NCBI GenBank assembly: GCA_947450015.1
Contig: CANFUB010000206.1
Location: forward strand, 1-5,113
Length of the DNA: 5,113 bases
From: Bacteroidota bacterium
GTDB taxonomy: Bacteria; Bacteroidota; Bacteroidia; NS11-12g; UBA955
Direction: 5' to 3'
Under the pieces are notes generated by a model. The model was not told the DNA's origin. It did not search any database and worked only from the letters and a program-made list of their open reading frames with translations. A program made the position numbers and the translations under genes. Below are positions 1-5,113 of the stretch, piece after piece. Numbering within the stretch: the stretch's first letter is position 1; every line of letters starts with the position of its first letter.

Positions 1-175
1 ATTAATAAACAGCTTATTCACAAATATTTATTATATTCGCTTTAATTTAATTTTTATCACTTTTATAAAATAAAATAGCAAAAACAACCCAGATTTGAAG
101 TCAAAAAGGTAGAAACAGTGCATATTTTGTTAAATTTTTACTATTTTTGCACCAAACTAAAATAATCTCATCTTA
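1..175. other. AT-rich intergenic leader upstream of the PKD gene
   Basis: This stretch is strongly AT-rich and has no credible gene. The forward frames are closed by stops within the first 75 bases, and the only reverse ATG-initiated frame (123 down to about 31) is 30 codons of low-complexity AT-rich sequence. A perfect 10-base palindrome, TTTTATAAAA, lies at 61-70 but has no GC stem, so I do not call it a terminator. The end of an upstream gene might lie at the very left edge (a frame open from base 1 to the TAA at 43-45), but 14 codons cannot support a call. The last 30 bases before the gene are A-rich, as is common in leaders of Bacteroidota genes. Confidence 0.75.
142..149 (+). promoter_or_regulatory. 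Candidate Bacteroidota -7 promoter element (TATTTTTG)
   Basis: TATTTTTG is an exact match to TAnnTTTG, the -7 consensus known for Bacteroides and Flavobacterium primary sigma factors. It ends 26 bases before the start codon, which would give a 5' leader of roughly 20 bases. The -33 partner is weak: the nearest TTTG (126-129) is only 12 bases upstream, shorter than the usual spacing of about 17-23. In such AT-rich DNA a chance match is quite possible. A poorer variant (TATATTCG, 32-39) lies further upstream. Confidence 0.4.
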
Positions 176-253
176 ATGAGTAGAAAACTAATAAAAATTG
201 GTCGCACGTTCTCTTTATTGTTTATACTTTCGTTTTTCAACGCAAGTTATGGA
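176..253 (+). other. Signal peptide (residues 1-26)
   Basis: The N-terminus has a basic n-region (R3, K4, K7, R10), a hydrophobic core from F12 to F21 (FSLLFILSFF) and a small-residue cleavage region ending N-A-S-Y-G before Q27. Cleavage after G26 by signal peptidase I fits, with S24 and G26 at -3 and -1. The cysteine at residue 28 is not a lipobox cysteine, because it follows Q rather than G or A and lacks the L-[AST] context, so a lipoprotein is unlikely. Export would be by Sec to the periplasm, then probably across the outer membrane. Confidence 0.85.
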
Positions 254-3200
254 CAATGTAAGGCCGATTTTTCCCTCCCTTCTTTTCAATGTTTCGGCAG
301 TAAACTTACATTTACCAATACAAGTACCGGCAGCAATTTGCATTACCGTTGGGATTTTGGCGATCCTTTTTCAGGTGCAGCTAACACGGATACAATTGCC
401 AATGCCAGTCACACCTACTTAATAGATGGCCTCATCAATGTTAAACTTATTATTAGCAGCAATAGTGGCTGCGCTGACACCATTGTTAAAACAATGCGCG
501 TCCTTAAAAAACTAAGTGCCAATTATACCATTAGTCAATCCTGTCTTAACCAAGCGGCAGCCTTTGTTTCTACAACAGCCATCGATACCTTCGACAAAAT
601 AAGCACCCACGCCTGGACCTTTGGAGACGGAGGAACATCTGCAACCGCGAATCCTACGCATTCCTACAGCAGCACTGGCACTAAAAACATTCGCTACATT
701 GTTACAAGCACCAAAGGTTGTAAAGATACCCTTTCAAATAGCATCACCGTATTCGATGCCATATCCATTACGACAAGTAAGGATTCTGCATGCTTGGGCG
801 ACTTAATTAATTTCTCTATGAGTGCCGGCAGTATTAGCGCTTCGGTCTATAAGTGGGACTTTGGTGATGCCAGCAGCAGTACCTCTCAAAACACATCTCA
901 CCTTTACAATATTTCAGGTAATTTGAATGTTAAAGCCATTTTTACTTATTCAAATGGCACTGCATGCAGCACTTCAAAACTCTTAAAAATCAATCCAAGA
1001 CCTTTGGCTGATTTTATTATCAAAGATTCTATTCAATGTTTTAAAAGGAATTCGGTTTGCATTAAATTCAAAAAACCAAGTATCAATTTATCCTATTGTG
1101 CCTTCTCATTTGATGATGGATTTGTAGACAATACGACTGGATTAAAAGATAGCGTTATTTGCCATACCTATTCAGATAAATTTGGTGGCAGATACACTTT
1201 AAGTGTCAACATGATTGACAAAAAAGGATGTGTGGCCTCCTATACTTCTCCATTCAAAGTCATAATTTATCCTGAACTGAATGCCGATGTAATATTTCCT
1301 AAAACAACTGGCTGTTTTAAAACAACCGTCAACTTTATCAACAACTCTAACCAAGCACCCCCAAGTGTTAATAGTTATTTATGGGATTTTGGTGACGGTA
1401 GCACGGATAACACCAACTGGGCAACTACTAAACACGACTATGTAAAAGATGGGACTTTCGATGTAAAATTAATTATTAGAAACAATGTTGGTTGTACTGA
1501 TACATTTTTAAGCAAGGCCGCCATTAAGAACACCAATTTTGCCATCGATGCAAAGGTTGATTCAGCATTTAGTGTCTGTCGTTCTACCAATCGATTTAAA
1601 TTCAAACAAACAGTCGATCCTTTTGCCTTCATTTATTGGACCTATGGCGATGGTGACACCATGTTTAAAAAATTCTCATTCACGCACCATTATCAGCAAG
1701 TGGGTGTTTATTATCCTAAATTTTTTATTAGTAAAAACGGTTGTGGCAAAACTGTGCCGCTCGATTCTATTACAGTATATGGACCCCAAGCGGCCATCGG
1801 TAAAATCAAAAACCAATACCAATGCAGTATCCGCGATACTATTACTTTAAACAATGTTAGCAAATACTACAAAAACAAAGCCCTTAAATTCTTTTGGGAT
1901 GTTGGCGATGGTTTTGCGCCCAATTGCACAAGCAATACAAAAAAAGGTTTAAACACCAATAACAACTGTCGTTATTCAGTCGATTCAACTGGTATACGCC
2001 ACATGTATAAGCCAGGACAAGAAGGTTGTTACGCACCTATGCTAATTGTTACCGACACCACAGTAGGTTGCAGTGATACAGGCTATGTGGCCTTACCATT
2101 AATGAAACCGAATGCCAAAACAGGTTTAAAAGTTTTTTCAAAAGCATTATGTCCAGGACCAGAAAAATACAAACGTGTTAGTTTAGACTTCACACAAACA
2201 GTGCCTGGATGCGGCCAACAATCCTATTGGGTAATTTGGGACAGTGCCTTTGCCGCTACAACATCTAACTTCGATTCGAATTGGCGCTACATGGATACGT
2301 TTCACAACTACGACTACATGAAATTGCCGGCCAATAACCGAGTAACCATCGGTGTGGTCATTCAAAATGGAACAGATACCAGTGGCAACCAATGCACAGA
2401 TACCGCATGGTATCCTAACATTATTAAGTTTAGTAAAGTGAATCCGAAATTTACGAGTAGCTACAATCCAAAAAACCATTATTGCAAAAACAGCACCTTT
2501 ACCTTTAACATGGTTGACACAACGCAAGCCGATTCCTTAACTTCCATTGTTTGGTCGTGGGGCGATGGTACGTATACAAAGGTCAACAATTGCAAGCCAA
2601 TAGCTCACAATTATAAAAATGCTGGTGTTTATCGCGTTGTGTTATTATTACAACACCGGGGCGGATGTTTAGGCAATGATACCATGTTATTACAAGTAGG
2701 GTATTCAAATTTCTTTTCACCTACCTACGAAGGTATTTGCGTTGGAAATGACATCACCATTTACAAGCAAATAAATTATTTAATGAATGCTACTGGGTAT
2801 TGGTTTGATACTACCCGAATTAAAAAAGGACTTGAAACCTTTAAATGGGATTTTGGCGATGGCAAGGGTTTTAGTAGTACAAGTCCACTACCAATTATTC
2901 AGTACAATAAAGTTGGAAGGTATATCATCAAAATGGCAACCACCGATAGTGCAGGTTGCAAAGATACTTCTGTATCAACTCGACCAATCGTTATCTACGC
3001 CATAAAAGCTAAAGCAAATACTTTAAAAGACACCTTTGTTTGTTCTCAAAATATTGCATTTACTTCCAATGTTTTTATCGATGATTCTACTGGCAATGTG
3101 GTGCCTTACCCCGGCAATATAAAATCCTACACTTGGACATTCGCACCGAACGTTAGTAAAAGCTTTATCGCCAACCCAACAAAATTTTTAAAAACTGGTA

Positions 3201-5113
3201 GTTACAATGTAAAACTATCGATTGTTAGTGACAACCTTTGTAAGGACAGTGTTTATAAAACCATCACGATTAAAGGACCCAAAGCCTACTATGAATTTGT
3301 AGGTGATTCTACTGGCTGTCCGCCATTGAAAGTTACTTTTAAAAACAAGAGCACACTAGCTGTAAATTATTTATGGAAATTTAACGACCCTTACAATCAA
3401 ACGTATTTTACTACCAAGGATACAAATGTTGCTTTTAATTATAATATAAGCAGCACCTATTATCCAACGCTAACTGCCACTAATTATATGTTTAGCAATG
3501 GGTTTCCAATTACATGCGTCTCTGTTTTTCCAGATACACCTTTCATCAAAACTTTGCGAAGAATTGATGTGTATGACAAACCAACAGTTAACTTTACACA
3601 TAAAGTCGATTGCGCTAATAAGTCCGTTAAATTCACAAATCTAAGCACCGTTTATAAGGGCACTATTATTGAAAATATTTGGGATTTTGGAGATGGTGAC
3701 ACATCACATGCGACAAACCCTTCGCATACATACAGCGACACCGGCAGCTTTAAAATTACGTTAACCTCAACAACTGACAAAGGTTGTGTAGATAAAATAA
3801 CAAGATTAGTAAGAGTTGCACAAGCGCCAATTGTTTCATTTTATAGAAAAGACGTATGCTTGGGAAATTCCATTCAATTCATCGACTCACTCGGCACATT
3901 TAACGACGATGTTTATTATTGGTCGTGGTACTTTGACGATGGTGGCTACAGCAATATTTCGAATCCCTTAAAGACTTTTACTAGAGCAAAAGTATTTAAT
4001 GTGAGCCTCACCGTATATACATTAAGTGGTTGTAGTAATACAGCGGTCAAAAGTGTTTGGGTTCACAGTCGACCGAAAACCGACTTTACATTCGCTAACA
4101 AATGTTTAACAGACACCATCAAATTTAACAATACAACTACTTCTGACGAAACCCCATTAAAATATTTCTGGCGTTTAGGTAACGGCGACACCTCCTCTAA
4201 AACTTCTCTGAATAAGGCGTATAAAACTGCGGGCAATTATTCCGTAAAATTACTAGCAACCAACCCTTTTGGATGTGCTGATTCGATTACAAAAACAGTG
4301 ATTACTTATCCGCTACCAAATGCTAGTTTTAAACTCAATTACCATACAACTTGTAAAAACGGGCACCAATTTGTTTTCAATAATACAAGCACAACAGATA
4401 CTGGTAAATTATTTTACCATTGGAAATTCACAAATACAGATACGAGTATCTTAAATAATCCAACATATGCGTACAAGGCTTCTGGTAAATTTACGGTTAG
4501 GTTAATTGCGAAAACGAATTACAATTGTCGCGATACAATTTTAGATACGGTATATGTCAATCCAAACCCTGTAAGTAACAAAGCCATCATACCTTCTAGC
4601 ACGGTTTGTATCAACGGCACACAATTTAAATTTATAGATAACAGCAGTATATCTTCCGGATCATGGACAAGGAAATGGTATACGGGTGATAACAATTCTG
4701 CAACAGATTCAATCCTAAGTTATAACTACAAAGACACAGGTAATTTTACTGTAAAACTTACCACCCTAAGCAATCTAAACTGTCCTGATTCTATTTTATT
4801 TAAAGTTAGGGTTAGTCCTAAACCAAAAGCTAATTTTACCATTAACAATCCTAACCAATGCGTGAATGGCAACCTGTTTGCATTCACCAATACCAGCCAA
4901 GGATTTTACAGCAGCACCACCTCGCGTTGGCATTTTGGCGATGGGGATTCATCAGTGAACACCAACAGCACCCATACTTATAAATTCCAAGATACTTTTA
5001 CAGTAAGGTTAATTGCTACGAACACTTCGGGTTGTAAAGACACCATTAAAAAAGACATCATTGCCTATCCAAAACCAAGCGCACAATTCACCATCAAAGA
5101 CACCTTGCCTTGC
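176..5113 (+). CDS. Giant secreted multi-PKD-domain surface protein, 3' end outside window (partial)
   Basis: The frame runs 1646 codons from ATG 176 to the window end without a stop. An in-frame TAA at 158-160 with no start codon between it and 176 fixes the start, and the next in-frame ATG (residue 106) would remove the signal peptide. No Shine-Dalgarno is visible. Residues 1-26 are a signal peptide. From about residue 29 there are 18 complete PKD-like units of 80-112 residues and the start of a 19th. Typical units have a strand-A 'P.A.FT', a cysteine, 'F.N.S', the signature W-D-F-G-D-G (for example W59, W403, W891, W1169), 'P.HTY...G.Y.V.L', and a final 'GC.DT' hairpin. No enzyme domain, lectin domain or transmembrane helix is seen. 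By family knowledge such Bacteroidota proteins are exported and act as surface adhesins, stalks or gliding-associated filaments, often with a C-terminal type IX sorting domain; that end is not visible. Specific function and ligand are unknown. Confidence 0.93.
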   Translation, partial: MSRKLIKIGRTFSLLFILSFFNASYGQCKADFSLPSFQCFGSKLTFTNTSTGSNLHYRWDFGDPFSGAANTDTIANASHTYLIDGLINVKLIISSNSGCADTIVKTMRVLKKLSANYTISQSCLNQAAAFVSTTAIDTFDKISTHAWTFGDGGTSATANPTHSYSSTGTKNIRYIVTSTKGCKDTLSNSITVFDAISITTSKDSACLGDLINFSMSAGSISASVYKWDFGDASSSTSQNTSHLYNISGNLNVKAIFTYSNGTACSTSKLLKINPRPLADFIIKDSIQCFKRNSVCIKFKKPSINLSYCAFSFDDGFVDNTTGLKDSVICHTYSDKFGGRYTLSVNMIDKKGCVASYTSPFKVIIYPELNADVIFPKTTGCFKTTVNFINNSNQAPPSVNSYLWDFGDGSTDNTNWATTKHDYVKDGTFDVKLIIRNNVGCTDTFLSKAAIKNTNFAIDAKVDSAFSVCRSTNRFKFKQTVDPFAFIYWTYGDGDTMFKKFSFTHHYQQVGVYYPKFFISKNGCGKTVPLDSITVYGPQAAIGKIKNQYQCSIRDTITLNNVSKYYKNKALKFFWDVGDGFAPNCTSNTKKGLNTNNNCRYSVDSTGIRHMYKPGQEGCYAPMLIVTDTTVGCSDTGYVALPLMKPNAKTGLKVFSKALCPGPEKYKRVSLDFTQTVPGCGQQSYWVIWDSAFAATTSNFDSNWRYMDTFHNYDYMKLPANNRVTIGVVIQNGTDTSGNQCTDTAWYPNIIKFSKVNPKFTSSYNPKNHYCKNSTFTFNMVDTTQADSLTSIVWSWGDGTYTKVNNCKPIAHNYKNAGVYRVVLLLQHRGGCLGNDTMLLQVGYSNFFSPTYEGICVGNDITIYKQINYLMNATGYWFDTTRIKKGLETFKWDFGDGKGFSSTSPLPIIQYNKVGRYIIKMATTDSAGCKDTSVSTRPIVIYAIKAKANTLKDTFVCSQNIAFTSNVFIDDSTGNVVPYPGNIKSYTWTFAPNVSKSFIANPTKFLKTGSYNVKLSIVSDNLCKDSVYKTITIKGPKAYYEFVGDSTGCPPLKVTFKNKSTLAVNYLWKFNDPYNQTYFTTKDTNVAFNYNISSTYYPTLTATNYMFSNGFPITCVSVFPDTPFIKTLRRIDVYDKPTVNFTHKVDCANKSVKFTNLSTVYKGTIIENIWDFGDGDTSHATNPSHTYSDTGSFKITLTSTTDKGCVDKITRLVRVAQAPIVSFYRKDVCLGNSIQFIDSLGTFNDDVYYWSWYFDDGGYSNISNPLKTFTRAKVFNVSLTVYTLSGCSNTAVKSVWVHSRPKTDFTFANKCLTDTIKFNNTTTSDETPLKYFWRLGNGDTSSKTSLNKAYKTAGNYSVKLLATNPFGCADSITKTVITYPLPNASFKLNYHTTCKNGHQFVFNNTSTTDTGKLFYHWKFTNTDTSILNNPTYAYKASGKFTVRLIAKTNYNCRDTILDTVYVNPNPVSNKAIIPSSTVCINGTQFKFIDNSSISSGSWTRKWYTGDNNSATDSILSYNYKDTGNFTVKLTTLSNLNCPDSILFKVRVSPKPKANFTINNPNQCVNGNLFAFTNTSQGFYSSTTSRWHFGDGDSSVNTNSTHTYKFQDTFTVRLIATNTSGCKDTIKKDIIAYPKPSAQFTIKDTLPC
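260..1000 (+). repeat. PKD units 1-3 (regular)
   Basis: Residues 29-275 hold three compact units of about 82-84 residues. Signature sites are W59 (WDFGDP), W147 (WTFGDGG) and W227 (WDFGDA). Cysteine pairs are C39/C99, C123/C182 and C206/C264, with 58-60 residues inside each pair and exactly 24 from one unit's second cysteine to the next unit's first. Unit 2 has the classic 'NPTHSY' strand before the final hairpin. These are close to the standard PKD length and fold pattern, and they form the membrane-distal or N-terminal tip of the mature protein. Confidence 0.88.
1001..1270 (+). repeat. PKD unit 4, cysteine-enriched variant
   Basis: Residues 276-365 form a PKD unit in which the signature tryptophan is replaced by F310 (F-S-F-D-D-G, residues 310-315). 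It has the standard pair C288/C352 plus three extra cysteines: C295 in strand B, C308 just before the signature, and C329 just before the 'HTY' strand (here C-H-T-Y). C308 and C329 lie in positions that could face each other in the sandwich and may form an additional disulfide. The hairpin ends K-K-G-C-V. The pairing is inference from position only. Confidence 0.8.
1271..1783 (+). repeat. PKD units 5-6 (regular)
   Basis: Residues 366-536 hold two standard units. Unit 5 has W403 in a full WDFGDG and the pair C380/C440, ending 'VGCTDT'. Unit 6 has W488 in WTYGDGD and the pair C468/C523, ending 'NGCGKT'. Each next unit's first cysteine comes 27-28 residues after the previous pair closes. Codon choice for the shared motif differs between the two units, so they are not a recent DNA duplication. 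Confidence 0.85.
1784..2107 (+). repeat. PKD unit 7 with cysteine-bounded insertion
   Basis: Residues 537-644 make an enlarged unit of about 108 residues. W574 starts a WDVGDG signature, and the usual pair is C550/C632, 82 residues apart instead of about 58. The extra length falls mainly after the signature, in a K/N/T-rich stretch between C584 and C598; C618 adds a fifth cysteine just before the last strands. The C584-C598 segment looks like an exposed loop that could be closed by its own disulfide. The unit ends 'VGCSDT', confirming the fold boundary. Confidence 0.78.
2108..2443 (+). repeat. Degenerate PKD-like unit 8 (signature lost)
   Basis: Residues 645-756 occupy the place of a unit but no longer show WDFGDG. 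The candidate core is Y-W-V-I-W-D with W685 and W688, followed by an aromatic- and Asp-rich stretch to about residue 712. The outer cysteines remain: C659 near the start and C740 in a 'NQCTDT' hairpin, 81 residues apart, plus an extra C679. The first-cysteine segment reads C-P-G-P-E, with the hydrophobic strand 'VSLDF' after it. It may be a strongly diverged PKD unit or a different beta-sandwich domain inserted in register. I favour the first because the spacing to both neighbours is kept. Confidence 0.6.
2444..2998 (+). repeat. PKD units 9-10
   Basis: Residues 757-941. Unit 9 has a doubled-tryptophan signature W-S-W-G-D-G (W793, W795) and the pair C770/C831, plus extra C806 before the 'AHNY' strand, a position comparable to C329 of unit 4. 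Unit 10 has an intact WDFGDG at W891 but a longer segment between C855 and the signature (36 residues instead of about 20-24), containing a Y/N-rich stretch, so its pair C855/C928 is 73 residues apart. It ends 'AGCKDT'. Confidence 0.8.
2999..3580 (+). repeat. PKD units 11-12 with eroded signature
   Basis: Residues 942-1135. Unit 11 keeps the tryptophan and aromatic (W987, W-T-F) but has A-P-N in place of G-D-G. Unit 12 has W1067 in W-K-F-N-D-P. The cysteine pairs are preserved (C956/C1022 and C1048/C1114, both 66 residues apart). Unit 12 begins 'TGCPPLKVTF', very close to the common PKD strand-B form G-C-x-P-L-x-V-x-F, so its identity is secure despite the altered signature. Its end carries a longer hairpin with 'ITCVSVFPDTP' in place of 'GC.DT'. 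Confidence 0.75.
3581..5074 (+). repeat. PKD units 13-18 (regular C-terminal block)
   Basis: Residues 1136-1633 contain six units averaging 83 residues. Signature tryptophans are W1169 (WDFGDGD), W1251 (WYFDDGG), W1332 (WRLGNGD), W1416 (WKFTNTD), W1501 (WYTGD) and W1585 (WHFGDGD). Cysteine pairs are C1146/C1204, C1228/C1286, C1310/C1367, C1393/C1451, C1478/C1536 and C1562/C1620, always 57-58 residues apart with 24-27 between pairs. Each unit opens with a proline-containing linker such as 'RPKTDFTF' or 'KPKANFTI' and closes with a [GN]C hairpin, five of the six being followed by [DN]. Units 14 and 17 carry a second tryptophan (W1249, W1497) just before the signature, as in unit 9. The uniform length suggests a rigid rod. 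Confidence 0.88.
5075..5113 (+). repeat. Start of PKD unit 19 (cut by window edge)
   Basis: Residues 1634-1646 repeat the unit opening (P-S-A-Q-F-T-I-K-D) and end on a cysteine at exactly the expected place: C1646 is 26 residues after C1620. The array therefore continues to the right, and the total number of units is unknown. Confidence 0.8.

Noticed and set aside
61..70. Palindrome TTTTATAAAA as a terminator or operator
   Set aside because: It has only A/T pairs and no loop, and such palindromes are expected by chance in this AT-rich stretch.
31..123. Reverse-strand ATG frame of 30 codons in the leader
   Set aside because: It is short, low in complexity and AT-rich, with no motif. It fits chance.
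176..262. Lipoprotein signal peptide ending at C28
   Set aside because: The residues before C28 are Y-G-Q, not a lipobox. A signal peptidase I site after G26 fits better.
198..422. Open frame of 74 codons on the + strand
   Set aside because: It lies in a different frame inside the large PKD gene, covering the signal peptide and unit 1, and has no domain or credible start context. The same applies to the + strand frames at 621-806, 1539-1850 and 2787-3005.
1438..1632. Open frame of 64 codons on the - strand
   Set aside because: It is antisense to PKD units 5-6, and its translation shows no recognisable family. It is a by-product of the biased coding sequence.
2183..2527. Open frame of 114 codons on the - strand, rich in Cys and Val
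   Set aside because: It is antisense to units 8-9. Its Cys/Val/His richness mirrors the Thr/Asn/Gln-rich sense codons, and there is no ribosome binding or promoter context. The sense frame clearly codes here.
176..5113. A novel defence, toxin or mobile system in the window
   Set aside because: All coding sequence belongs to one structural repeat protein. There are no catalytic motifs, no phage or transposase signatures, and no spacer-repeat array at the DNA level.

Overview
The window holds the 5' part of one very large gene on the + strand, preceded by a short AT-rich intergenic region. The reading frame opens at ATG 176 and stays open to the last base (5113): 1646 codons with no stop and no frameshift, so the gene is cut by the right edge of the window. 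The product has an N-terminal signal peptide followed by at least 18 complete tandem PKD-type (immunoglobulin-like) beta-sandwich units and the first strand of a 19th. No other gene is supported on either strand.

The organism is most likely a member of the Bacteroidota. The DNA is AT-rich, the start codon has no Shine-Dalgarno sequence and sits behind an A-rich leader, a match to the Bacteroidota -7 promoter element (TAnnTTTG) lies just upstream, and long secreted proteins built from PKD units with 'GC.DT' hairpins are typical of that phylum. Such proteins usually end in a type IX secretion (gliding/Por) sorting domain. That end is outside the window, so this part is a prediction.

Layout: 1-175 non-coding leader with a candidate promoter at 142-149; 176-253 signal peptide; 260-1000 regular units 1-3; 1001-1270 unit 4 with extra cysteines; 1271-1783 regular units 5-6; 1784-2443 two enlarged units (7, with a cysteine-bounded insertion, and 8, with the core motif lost); 2444-2998 units 9-10; 2999-3580 units 11-12 with eroded motifs; 3581-5074 a regular block of six units of about 83 residues each (13-18); 5075-5113 the start of unit 19.

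The most notable feature is a regular cysteine pattern. Every unit carries one cysteine just before its second strand and one in the hairpin near its end, even where the WDFGDG signature has decayed. With one extra cysteine next to the predicted signal-peptide cleavage site, this suggests a disulfide-stabilised surface stalk or adhesin. Whether the bonds lie within or between domains can be tested. I see no sign of a defence system, mobile element, CRISPR array, RNA gene or enzyme domain, and the exact function of the protein cannot be read from this part.
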